A stretch of DNA of 64,000 nt from Defluviitaleaceae bacterium (GTDB lineage Bacteria; Bacillota; Clostridia; Lachnospirales; WRBF01): assembly GCA_009784685.1 (NCBI GenBank), contig WRBF01000002.1, positions 22,332-86,331 of the forward strand, read 5' to 3'. The translations under genes and the position numbers were made by a program. Within the stretch, counting starts at the first letter, position 1; each line of letters starts with the position of its first letter. The notes under the pieces are model-generated. The model was given only the letters and a program-made list of their open reading frames with translations. It made no database searches and was not told where the DNA came from. Below, piece by piece: positions 40,836 to 49,850 of this stretch.

Positions 40836-41264
40836 CTAACCTTCCAACATTTTAATGCGATTTAAATGACGTTCCTCATCTGAAAATTCCGTACAAATAA
40901 ACGCATTAACAATTTCAAGCGCAAGCCCTGACCCAATCACTCTTGAACCAAGTGCCAAAACGTTCGCATCATTATGAAGCCGTGTCATTTTAGCAGAAAA
41001 AACATCATGACAAAGAGCCGCTCGGATTCCTTTAACTTTATTTGCGGCAATCGAAATGCCTATGCCTGTCCCACAAATGATAATACCTTTTTCACATTCA
41101 CCTTTTTGAACAACATCTGCAACTTTTTTCCCATAAATAGGATAATCCACAGACTCGTCATTATATGTTCCAAAATCTTTATATTCAACATCTATCTTTT
41201 TAAGGAACTTCATTATTTCCTGTTTTAACGAAATCCCTGCATGATCTGAACCAATTGCAATCAA
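40836..41264 (-). CDS. rpiB: Ribose 5-phosphate isomerase B
   Basis: MIAIGSDHAGISLKQEI, GIIICGTGIGISIAANKVKGIRAALCHD. Confidence 0.96.
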   Translation of the reverse strand: MIAIGSDHAGISLKQEIMKFLKKIDVEYKDFGTYNDESVDYPIYGKKVADVVQKGECEKGIIICGTGIGISIAANKVKGIRAALCHDVFSAKMTRLHNDANVLALGSRVIGSGLALEIVNAFICTEFSDEERHLNRIKMLEG

Positions 41265-41725
41265 TTTAAACCCTCCGCACCTTTTAACAGCCTGTCTGCA
41301 ATAAAAGTTATAAGTTCTTTAAGTTCCGCAGCACAGACCGTGTAATGATTTATATCCCCACCGAATGGGTCATGTATATCCTTATCATGCCCAGAGTATT
41401 CACCAATTGTGAAAGCCTTATTAACTCCGTAAGATAACATAGTTTCAATAAACTCTTTATGACTTTTAGTCATCGTAAATATAAAGTCAGCTTCATCAAT
41501 ATCGGTAAAGGCTATTCTTTTTGCTGTATGGCTGCTTATGTCAATGCCCATATTGTTCATTACTAAAGCGGCATTTTTAGAAACGCTTTCGCCTTGTAAT
41601 GCATATATCCCTCGTGAAGACACTTTAATATCCATCTCATTTTTTGAAAAAATATCTCTGGCTATAGCTTCTGCCATTGGACTCCGGCATGTATTGCCCG
41701 AACATAAAAACAGCACATGCTTCAT
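41261..41725 (-). CDS. Low-molecular-weight protein tyrosine phosphatase
   Basis: MKHVLFLCSGNTCRSPMAEAIA; HDKDIHDPFGGD. Start at internal Met 41725 with ggaggtg RBS. Confidence 0.92.
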   Translation of the reverse strand: MKHVLFLCSGNTCRSPMAEAIARDIFSKNEMDIKVSSRGIYALQGESVSKNAALVMNNMGIDISSHTAKRIAFTDIDEADFIFTMTKSHKEFIETMLSYGVNKAFTIGEYSGHDKDIHDPFGGDINHYTVCAAELKELITFIADRLLKGAEGLN

Positions 41726-41962
41726 TAACCCGCACCTCCAAAAATGCACCTTGCTTTACCGATTTACATTAGGCAGCAGTACACACCCTAGGTTATGTAC
41801 CATTGCCACTTCATTATGTGTAGATTCTACACTATAATCTATAAAATGTCTATAATTTTATGCAAGCCTTGACATTAACCGATGCTTTTGCTATTGCGAA
41901 TAGGTTTTTTTTGATGTAAAATGAAAGCAATTTAGAATCGAATTATAGGGGGAGCTAACGAT

Positions 41963-43663
41963 ATGTTGAAAAAAGTTACAGCGATACTTTTATCAGTTGC
42001 AATATTATCTAGTCTGGGGTCAACCACTATAACAGCTAACAGCTATGGACATACAGCAGAAATAGAAAGAGCTTTCGGCTTAAGAAATGGCGAGGAGGTT
42101 GACCTGTCGATAGACAGGCGAAACCCGACTGAAATACACAGGCTAGAAGGAATAACTTTTGTTTTGTCACCTTCTCTGGTCGTGGACACAATTTATATCC
42201 GAATCAGTAGTAGCAACGGAACAGTTTTTAGTGCTAGCTTTGTTGTTGGAGACCGCAGCTTTTTAACATTAATAGATTGGCACATAGGTCAAGCTCAAAT
42301 CCCTAAAAATGAAACGTTATCTATAATGGTCTCTAGAGTATTCAGTGATAGTTGGCGCGATCTATATGACTTAAGTGTTATCGAGGTATATTATGTTAGA
42401 ATAATTGATCCTGCTCAAGTAGTTGATCGTCCAGTTATTGATCGTGAATCACCAATCATTAACAATAATCTGCCGTTGAAAGAAACTATTACTATTTTAT
42501 CTCCCGCACAGTCTGATTACTATACCGGGTTTTATGTCAATCATACCGGCATCGGAAATAGCCTATGGCCTTTCTTTTTTATGGATAACAGCTCACCCTA
42601 CGGCTTAGCAAGCATTCAGCTTGTTCTACCGGGATTCAGTGGGAATCCTCCAACTGATAGAACATCGTCAACACCAACAGCAGACTTAGCAAGAAGCATT
42701 GTTGTTTCTGATTTTGAAATTACGATAAATGGTGAATTAGTGCAAAATCGCATACATCAACCGAATGATTTAGCTCCCGGCAGTTACTTGGCTCGCATAG
42801 GTGGAGTTAGGTTCGGTCCTGTAAGCCACTCTACTTTGAGCATTGTTATATGTGAAGTATTTCCAGGTGATACAATCCATATAAAAATACCGGCGGGTAC
42901 ATTGAGTTTGCCGGGCACAAATATGAGAAACACTTTAACTGAATTTACATTTAACGTAATTGAACAAGAAGAAGCGTTTAGAAGATACCATCAATACTTC
43001 AGAAATGGTGAGCGCTACCCCGCTATTCGTCCGACACCTATTGATGAATATGGTCTTACGCCGCCAATTGCGTCAACAATAATATTTCGTCAATTCCCTG
43101 ATGTACCTCAAAATCATTGGGCATATTCTGGGATCAGTGAATTAGTAGGCAGGGAAATCTTAAGAGGTTATCCTGACGGAACATTTCAGCCAAATAACCT
43201 CGTAAGTCGCAACGAATTTGCAGTGATGATGACTCGAGCAATTAATATCTCGCCTGCAACAAATACATCTCAAACGTTTGAAGATGTTGCATCCGACAAC
43301 TGGGCGTTTTCCTATGTTGAAGCAGCAAGAAGGTATCTGACAGGGTATGAACTCAACGGCATCTACTTTTTTAAAGGAACCGAAAATGCCTTACGTGAAG
43401 ATATGGCAGCTGCATTGGTGAAAGCATTAAGGCTTGAAAATCAAATAGTCAACTTGGACGACTTAAAATATACCTTTAGCGACTATAGCAGCATTTCGCC
43501 TAATATGAAAAGATATGTGCTTATTGCTTATAAAAATGATTTAATCAGCGGTTATCCGGATGGAACATTTGGGGCTAGGCAACCTATCACAAGAGCCGAA
43601 GCTGCATCGCTGCTGATTCGGGTTATTAATTCCGATTCGATGCAAAGAGTAACGTTTGAATAA
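41963..43663 (+). CDS. SLH-domain surface protein
   Basis: Signal peptide; C-terminal FPDVPQNHWAYSGISELVGREILRGYPDGTFQPNNLVSRNEFAVMM and further SLH units. Confidence 0.9.
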   Translation: MLKKVTAILLSVAILSSLGSTTITANSYGHTAEIERAFGLRNGEEVDLSIDRRNPTEIHRLEGITFVLSPSLVVDTIYIRISSSNGTVFSASFVVGDRSFLTLIDWHIGQAQIPKNETLSIMVSRVFSDSWRDLYDLSVIEVYYVRIIDPAQVVDRPVIDRESPIINNNLPLKETITILSPAQSDYYTGFYVNHTGIGNSLWPFFFMDNSSPYGLASIQLVLPGFSGNPPTDRTSSTPTADLARSIVVSDFEITINGELVQNRIHQPNDLAPGSYLARIGGVRFGPVSHSTLSIVICEVFPGDTIHIKIPAGTLSLPGTNMRNTLTEFTFNVIEQEEAFRRYHQYFRNGERYPAIRPTPIDEYGLTPPIASTIIFRQFPDVPQNHWAYSGISELVGREILRGYPDGTFQPNNLVSRNEFAVMMTRAINISPATNTSQTFEDVASDNWAFSYVEAARRYLTGYELNGIYFFKGTENALREDMAAALVKALRLENQIVNLDDLKYTFSDYSSISPNMKRYVLIAYKNDLISGYPDGTFGARQPITRAEAASLLIRVINSDSMQRVTFE

Positions 43664-43679
43664 CTTAGGAGTGATTCTT

Positions 43680-44672
43680 TTGGACAAAGCCTTTGAAGTA
43701 GGCAAACTTCCTGTTGATATACTATCAGAAATTATTGCATCTTTTGATTCCCTCAAAAAACGAGATGATGTATTAGTAAGACCTAAGGTGGGAGAAGACT
43801 GTGCAGCCATTTCGTTTTCTGATGAAATTTGTCTGTTATCAACCGACCCAATAACCGCCGCAGATAAAGATTCCGGCTACTTTGCGGTACACATAAATGC
43901 AAATGATATAGCAGCATCCGGCGGAGAGCCTGTAGGGGTTTTAGTCACGGCACTTTTGCCTGTTGGTACGACCAAGAAAGATTTAAAGGACATAACCTCC
44001 GGGATTTACCGTGCGGCTGATGAAATAGGGATAGAAGTTTTGGGAGGGCATACAGAAGTAACAGATGCCGTTAACAAGCCAATATTATCTGTCGCAATAG
44101 CCGGAAAAGCCCCAAAAAACGGATTTATTAGCACAAGCGGCGCACAAATCGGGGATGATGTTATCATAACTAAACTTGCGGCTTTGGAAGGCACAGCTTT
44201 GATAGCAGATAGCCATTATGACGAAATATTAGAAAAATTTGGAGCTGAGCTAGCTGATAAAGCGGTGAACTTTAAAAATCTTCTGTCGGTTATTAAAGAT
44301 GCAAAAATTGCTATGCAAAACGGAGCAAATTCTATGCATGACATCACGGAAGGCGGCGTTTTAGGTGCTTGCTATGAAGTCGCCGAAGCGGCGGGACTTG
44401 GAATTGAAGTTCATCTGGAAAAAGTTCCTCTTGCTGATGAAAGCAAAAAAATATGTGAACATTTTGGTGCTGACCCTTATTATCTAATTTCAAGCGGCGC
44501 ACTGCTCATCACAACGAAAAATGGCGAAAAAATTGTCGCTGAGCTTAAAAAACAAGGTATTGGCGGAGCGGTTATTGGAAAAATTATCGATAAAGATAAG
44601 AGATATTACAAGAATGGTGAAAGTTTTGTCTTAGAACCGCCTAAAGCTGACGAGATTTATCGGATAATTTAG
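43680..44672 (+). CDS. AIR synthase/HypE-like ATP-binding protein
   Basis: VGEDCAAISF, STDPITAADKDSGYFAVHINANDIAASGGEPVGVLVTALLPVG, GGHTEVTDAVNKP, MHDITEGGVLGACYEVAEAA. TTG start preceded by taggag. Confidence 0.8.
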   Translation: MDKAFEVGKLPVDILSEIIASFDSLKKRDDVLVRPKVGEDCAAISFSDEICLLSTDPITAADKDSGYFAVHINANDIAASGGEPVGVLVTALLPVGTTKKDLKDITSGIYRAADEIGIEVLGGHTEVTDAVNKPILSVAIAGKAPKNGFISTSGAQIGDDVIITKLAALEGTALIADSHYDEILEKFGAELADKAVNFKNLLSVIKDAKIAMQNGANSMHDITEGGVLGACYEVAEAAGLGIEVHLEKVPLADESKKICEHFGADPYYLISSGALLITTKNGEKIVAELKKQGIGGAVIGKIIDKDKRYYKNGESFVLEPPKADEIYRII

Positions 44673-44701
44673 AAATCAAATATTTACAGTAAAAAATATT
44701 A

Positions 44702-44740
44702 GAGTGCAAGGGCGGCAAAACCGGCTTTGCACTCTTTTTT
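44702..44740 (+). terminator. Intrinsic terminator
   Basis: gagtgcaa ... ttgcactc followed by ttttttt. Confidence 0.85.
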
Positions 44741-44780
44741 TAAATTTTCAAGAAAATCTATAAAAACTTTAAAATTTCTA

Positions 44781-44828
44781 TTGACCGATTCGGTTTATTA
44801 TGCTATATTCGTATTAACCGATTCGGTT
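44781..44828 (+). promoter_or_regulatory. Promoter with two TetR-type operators
   Basis: TTGACC (44781-44786), 17 nt, TATATT (44804-44809); gaccgattcggtt (44783-44795) overlaps -35 and aaccgattcggtt (44816-44828) lies at the start region. Confidence 0.85.
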
Positions 44829-44853
44829 AAGGATTAAAGCAGGGGGATTACAC

Positions 44854-45471
44854 ATGGAAAAATTCTTAAATATATCAAAGGAAAAACAAGATCAAATAAT
44901 TGAGGCAGGACTTAAAGCCTTTGGGCAAAACGGCTATAAAAAGGCTTCAATCAGCGATATTGCCGCTTCCGCAGGAATATCAAAAGCAATGATTTTTTAC
45001 TATTTCAACAGCAAAAAAGAATTATATCTTTACTTGGCAGATTTATGCTGCGGCATAGTTATAAATAAAGTAAAAGAGCATTTCGACAGTTCTGTAAATG
45101 ATTTCTTTGATAGACTTAAAATGACATCAGAAATTAAAATGGAGGCCTTGAAGAAATACCACGGTTCGTTTTCATTTTTAGAAAGCATGTACAAAGAAAA
45201 AGATGAAGAAGTCCAAGACGGCTTAAAAAACTTAATGTCAGGAATACAAGAAACCGCAGAAAGTTTAGCATTTTACGAGGTTGACCTTTCAAAGTTTAAA
45301 GACGGCGTTGATTCGCAGCTAGCTCTCAAATTTCTTCTTCTTGCAGCACAAGGTTTTATACATGAACTGCCGTCGGATTATGAATTTGAAGTTATCGATA
45401 AATTCATTGAAGATTATTATGCATGGCTTGATATTATGAAGAATAATTTTTATAAAGAGGAGTATCTATAG
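44854..45471 (+). CDS. TetR/AcrR family transcriptional regulator
   Basis: IIEAGLKAFGQNGYKKASISDIAASAGISKAMIFYYFNSKKELYLYL. Confidence 0.93.
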   Translation: MEKFLNISKEKQDQIIEAGLKAFGQNGYKKASISDIAASAGISKAMIFYYFNSKKELYLYLADLCCGIVINKVKEHFDSSVNDFFDRLKMTSEIKMEALKKYHGSFSFLESMYKEKDEEVQDGLKNLMSGIQETAESLAFYEVDLSKFKDGVDSQLALKFLLLAAQGFIHELPSDYEFEVIDKFIEDYYAWLDIMKNNFYKEEYL

Positions 45472-45482
45472 AGCTCTATAAA

Positions 45483-45617
45483 GACGCCAATCAAGAGTTA
45501 AAAAATAAATTTTTGTCATTGCGGGCTTGACCCGCAATCTTGTAAGCACATTGAATTGATGAGATTGCGGGTCAAGCCCGCAATGACAGTGATTCTATTC
45601 AATCCTTGATTCGCGTT
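45483..45617. mobile_element. Small inverted-repeat element, family C copy A (135 bp)
   Basis: Ends gacgccaatcaagagtt / reverse complement aacgcgaatcaaggatt; internal 26-bp perfect inverted pair gtcattgcgggcttgacccgcaatct (45515-45540) / agattgcgggtcaagcccgcaatgac (45562-45587). Confidence 0.85.
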
Positions 45618-45651
45618 AAAGATCAATTTATATAATTAGGGAGGAATTGCA

Positions 45652-46560
45652 ATGACAAAGAAAATCGGTTCTGAAACAGTCAAGATTAATAACTTAACTA
45701 AAAGATTTGGGAGCTTTACAGCTTTAAACGGTGTTAATCTAACAATTACAGAAGGTGAGGTTTTTGGGCTTATTGGTCCTAACGGAGCAGGCAAAACAAC
45801 TACAATTCGCACGCTTCTTGGAATACTTCAAGCCACATCCGGCAATGCGTCTGTCTTTGGTATGGATGCATGGAAAGATGCTGTTGAAATTCATAAAAGA
45901 ATTGCATACGTCCCGGGCGATGTTAACCTTTGGCCAAACTTAACCGGTGGAGAAGTTATTGACCTTTTCTTGGGGTTAAGAGGCAAACATGAAAAAATTC
46001 GCCGTGATAAACTATTAAAAGCATTTGATTTAGACCCGACAAAAAAATGCCGCACTTACTCAAAAGGTAATCGTCAAAAAGTTGCTTTAATAGCTGCATT
46101 TGCATCAGACGCAGATTTATTTATTTTAGATGAACCAACGAGCGGACTCGACCCACTCATGGAGCGTATTTTCCAAGAATGTGTGCTTGAACAAAAAAAT
46201 AAAGGCAAGGGTGTGCTTCTTTCAAGCCATATATTATCAGAGGTAGAGCGGCTTTGCGACAGAGTTGGCATAATTAGGGAAGGTAAAATAGTTGAAACAG
46301 GAACACTTGACGAACTCCGTCATCTTACCCGCATTACGATGAGCATAGAAACGGAAAGACCTATTACGGATATTGCGCAAATAGCCGGCATCCATGATTT
46401 AATGGAAGATCAAGGCATAGTATCATTCCAAGTGGATGCGGACGAAATGGCAAACGTTGTTTCACATATAGCAAGGTTTAAAGTCAAAAAAATTGAGAGC
46501 AATCCGCCGAAATTAGAAGATTTATTTATGAGGCATTATGATATAAACGGAGGTGCTTAA
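45652..46560 (+). CDS. ABC transporter ATP-binding protein
   Basis: GLIGPNGAGKTTTIRTLLG Walker A; YSKGNRQKVALIAAF; LFILDEPTSGLDPLM. Confidence 0.96.
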   Translation: MTKKIGSETVKINNLTKRFGSFTALNGVNLTITEGEVFGLIGPNGAGKTTTIRTLLGILQATSGNASVFGMDAWKDAVEIHKRIAYVPGDVNLWPNLTGGEVIDLFLGLRGKHEKIRRDKLLKAFDLDPTKKCRTYSKGNRQKVALIAAFASDADLFILDEPTSGLDPLMERIFQECVLEQKNKGKGVLLSSHILSEVERLCDRVGIIREGKIVETGTLDELRHLTRITMSIETERPITDIAQIAGIHDLMEDQGIVSFQVDADEMANVVSHIARFKVKKIESNPPKLEDLFMRHYDINGGA

Positions 46561-46562
46561 TA

Positions 46563-48161
46563 ATGAGAGGATCATTCGATAATTCTTTAAACCTCACCAA
46601 ACTGATAATAAAGCGCGAGCGGCTTATGACACCGCTTTGGATAATAATGCTCGTGCTGTTTTCAGTAGGCATCGCTGTAGGAATGGGAGATATGTTCCCT
46701 GCTGAGGCAAGGCAGGCACTGGCTGAAACACTTAACAATCCTGCTATGGTTGCGATGATGGGACCGATTTTCGGAGCTGATAACTTTACAATCGGAGCAA
46801 TGTACGGCACTTTGATGATGCTTTGGATTGTTATGACCGTTGCAGTTATGAACATCTTTTTCATAGTACGGCATACACGTGCTGACGAAGAACGAGGACG
46901 AGTTGAAGTAATACGTTCACTTCCGACAGGTCGCATTGCAAACCTCAACGCCGCAGTAATTTCAGCGGTTGCTATAAATGCAGTATTGGGTCTACTCACA
47001 TCCTTTTGTCTCTATATAATTAATGTTGAGACTATAGACTTGGCAGGGTCGCTTTTAAGCGGTGCAGCTGTGTTTGCTTCCGGTCTTTTATTTGCAGCAA
47101 TTGCCGCAGTGTTTTCACAGCTGTCCGCTAGTTCAAGAGGCGCAGTTGGCTACTCATTTTTAGCACTTGGCGTTTTCTATATGATGCGTGCTGCAGGCGA
47201 TATAAATGCTGAAATTCTCTCGCTTTTAAGCCCACTTGGACTTGTCCAGCGTTCGCAGTTCTTTATTGAAAATAATTGGCTGCCCACAATAGTAATACTA
47301 ATACAGGCAGCAGCTGTTTTCGCCATAGCATATACGCTAAACGCTAAGCGGGATTTAGGCCAAGGCATTTTGCCTGCAAGACCAGGGAGAAGTGAAGCAT
47401 CTAAAATGATGAGGTCGCAGTTCGGGCTTTCATTCAGGCTCGTTAAAAATACTTTGATCACATGGCTTATTGTTATGTTTTTGTTAGGCGCATCTTACGG
47501 TTCAATTATGGGCGATATTGACACCTTTGTTTCAGAAAGCGAATTTTATCAAGCACTCATTGGGGCAGTCGAAGGCTTTTCAACAGCGGAAATGTTTACA
47601 TCAATGGTAAATTCCATTATGGCACTTATGGCTATGATTCCACTTCTAATTATCGCACTGAAACTTAGAAGTGAAGAAAAAGAACATCGTGCTGAGGTTG
47701 TGCTTTCCGGAGTAGTCCCACGCATTAACCATTTAGCAGGATACGCAATCCTTGCCTTTATTGCAAGTTTATTGCTCCAACTTGCTACGGCACTAGGCCT
47801 GTTTTTAGCAATTGAAGCCGTTTTGCCGGGCGGGACAACATTAGGATTTTTACTCAGGGCGAACTTAGTATATCTACCTGCTCTTTGGGTAAAAATTGGT
47901 ATTGCGATCCTTTTAACCGGGCTATTGCCAAAAATAACAAGTGTTGTCTGGGGATATTTTGCATTTTCGTTCTTTACTGTATTTCTGGGACGAATACTCA
48001 ACCTACCTAATTGGATTGCAAATTTAAGTCCGTTTGCGTTTATTCCGGAGCTGCCGGTTGATAGCATAAACTATGCACCGCTTACTGTTCTTACGGTTAT
48101 TGCTGTTGTATTAACGGCTGCCGGGCTTGTGTTTTATCGCAAACGGGATATGGATTATTAG
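46563..48161 (+). CDS. ABC exporter permease (polyketide/antibiotic exporter-like)
   Basis: About 12 TM segments, directly downstream of the ATPase; RHTRADEERGRVEVIRSLPTGR typical of this permease family. Confidence 0.88.
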   Translation: MRGSFDNSLNLTKLIIKRERLMTPLWIIMLVLFSVGIAVGMGDMFPAEARQALAETLNNPAMVAMMGPIFGADNFTIGAMYGTLMMLWIVMTVAVMNIFFIVRHTRADEERGRVEVIRSLPTGRIANLNAAVISAVAINAVLGLLTSFCLYIINVETIDLAGSLLSGAAVFASGLLFAAIAAVFSQLSASSRGAVGYSFLALGVFYMMRAAGDINAEILSLLSPLGLVQRSQFFIENNWLPTIVILIQAAAVFAIAYTLNAKRDLGQGILPARPGRSEASKMMRSQFGLSFRLVKNTLITWLIVMFLLGASYGSIMGDIDTFVSESEFYQALIGAVEGFSTAEMFTSMVNSIMALMAMIPLLIIALKLRSEEKEHRAEVVLSGVVPRINHLAGYAILAFIASLLLQLATALGLFLAIEAVLPGGTTLGFLLRANLVYLPALWVKIGIAILLTGLLPKITSVVWGYFAFSFFTVFLGRILNLPNWIANLSPFAFIPELPVDSINYAPLTVLTVIAVVLTAAGLVFYRKRDMDY

Positions 48162-48241
48162 AATAATAAAGATTTGTGAATCAAAGAACGAATTGACACT
48201 GTGCGCATAATGTGATATTATTTTGATAAAAATACAGTTAT

Positions 48242-48330
48242 AACGCCAATCAAGAGTTAAAAAATAAACTTTTATCATTGCGGGCTTGACCCGCAATCTC
48301 AGTAATTCTATTCAACCCTTGATTTGCGTT
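48242..48330. mobile_element. Small inverted-repeat element, family C copy B (89 bp, internally deleted)
   Basis: aacgccaatcaagagttaaaaaataaa...catt gcgggcttgacccgcaatct...aacccttgatttgcgtt, near-identical to copy A apart from the missing second internal arm. Confidence 0.85.
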
Positions 48331-48380
48331 TATAGTTTTGTAATGAGCGTAAAAACCCGAACACGAAAGGAGCGGCAATT

Positions 48381-48662
48381 ATGCCAGTTAGCACAGGCAC
48401 AAACACCAATATCAATATCCGCGTAGATAGTGACGTAAAACAAAGGGCGCAAGAGGTTTTTTCAGCTTTGGGGTTAGATATGACTTCTGCGGTAAATATC
48501 TTTTTAAGGCAAGCCATCAGAAAAAACGGAATACCCTTTGAGCTAATTAATGAAAAGAAAAGGTACAATCTGCCCCAGTTTGGATGCTTGAAGGATAAAA
48601 TAAAAGAAACGGACGACCATGATTGGTTTGAGCCTTTAGAAGATTTTAAGGAGTATATGTAA
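48381..48662 (+). CDS. RelB/DinJ-like antitoxin
   Basis: NINIRVDSDVKQRAQEVFSALGLDMTSAVNIFLRQAIRKNGIPFEL; C-terminus EPLEDFKEYM resembles VapB/DUF2281-type tails. Confidence 0.88.
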   Translation: MPVSTGTNTNINIRVDSDVKQRAQEVFSALGLDMTSAVNIFLRQAIRKNGIPFELINEKKRYNLPQFGCLKDKIKETDDHDWFEPLEDFKEYM

Positions 48663-49045
48663 TGGGCATAATATTAGATACCCACGTAGCAATATGGTTT
48701 TTTGAGGGCGATAAAAGGCTATCCAAGTCAGCTATAGATGCCATTTGCGACCTTGATAATATGATTTATGTAAGCATTGCTTCTGTATGGGAGGTTTCGA
48801 TAAAATTAAGCACAGGCAAATTAAAATTTGACGGTGGCATCGAAAATTTTATCGAAACTATTTACAAAAATGAGTTTGAATTGCTTGGCATATCACCGAG
48901 GCACACTAAAACGATTGCCGAATTACCTTTTATTCATCGTGATCCTTTTGACCGTATGCTTGTTGCACAAGCTATAGCAGAGGATATGGCTATTTTGACT
49001 GTTGATGAAAATATTGCAAGGTACGAAATTAAGTCAATGTGGTAG
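48662..49045 (+). CDS. PIN-domain toxin (VapC-like)
   Basis: IILDTHVAIWFFEGDKRLS...SIASVWEVSIKLSTGKL...HRDPFDRMLVAQAIAEDMAILTVDENI; overlaps antitoxin stop (taatg). Confidence 0.92.
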   Translation: MGIILDTHVAIWFFEGDKRLSKSAIDAICDLDNMIYVSIASVWEVSIKLSTGKLKFDGGIENFIETIYKNEFELLGISPRHTKTIAELPFIHRDPFDRMLVAQAIAEDMAILTVDENIARYEIKSMW

Positions 49046-49113
49046 TGAACAGAACAACATTAGTGACGACCGACAAGCAGCAGTTCGTAAACTCTCAAAA
49101 TTTTTTATACAAA

Positions 49114-49145
49114 AAAGAGCAGGGCATTTCAATACTCTGCTCTTT
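49114..49145 (-). terminator. Hairpin terminator between convergent genes
   Basis: aaagagcag ... ctgctcttt, followed on plus strand by T-rich cattttttt and on minus strand by ttttttgtataaaaaa. Confidence 0.75.
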
Positions 49146-49188
49146 CATTTTTTTCTTTACAGTCATAGAATTTCTTAATGACATTGAG

Positions 49189-49575
49189 CTAACGTTTTCT
49201 TAAAGAGAGCTTTCGCCAAAACATATAGATTGCTAAAAACCATCCCGCTGTTGAAAAATAACGCATCGAATAAATCAAAAATGTCGCAAAAGCTCCGTGT
49301 TGGAACATCACAAATAGTGTATAATAAACAATAAGTGCATTGAGAACAAAAAATATGAGAGAGCTGATCCACACTATTTTTTCATTTTTCACCTTTGCAA
49401 GTTTCGTAATTATAATATAATACAAAAAAGTTGAAAAAACGGACCTAATTAACAGATAAATTGCAGTCTCCCAATGCAGCATATTATCAAAAAAACCGCC
49501 TACCTCAAAAACTACAATCTCGTCCATAATTATACGCCCCCTCAAAACGTCAACAAATTTGAATTGTGATATCAC
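49189..49575 (-). CDS. Small integral membrane protein, unknown
   Basis: 128-aa ORF with about four hydrophobic segments. Confidence 0.55.
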   Translation of the reverse strand: MISQFKFVDVLRGRIIMDEIVVFEVGGFFDNMLHWETAIYLLIRSVFSTFLYYIIITKLAKVKNEKIVWISSLIFFVLNALIVYYTLFVMFQHGAFATFLIYSMRYFSTAGWFLAIYMFWRKLSLRKR

Positions 49576-49850
49576 TATTTAAGCTTATCATCTCATCTAT
49601 ATTTTGTCAAGAATAATTATCCAATTTTTCGAAATTATTTTAAACTATTAGATAAAATTTGCCAAAATATCATACTAAAAGTGCAAAAATAATCTCTGCT
49701 ATTTTTAATTTGAATTGTTATATTTTTGTTGATCGGGTTGTTGGGTAAGACGCAAATGTCAAACAAACCCCGCTTACATCCCATGATAGAACGCAAGCCG
49801 GGCTTGTGCAATTTTATAACATCTAATCGCAACTAGAACATTCATTGAGC

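Noticed and set aside
49635-49832. 65-aa minus-strand ORF downstream of ileS
   Set aside because: No RBS, low complexity, no recognisable domain; likely intergenic.
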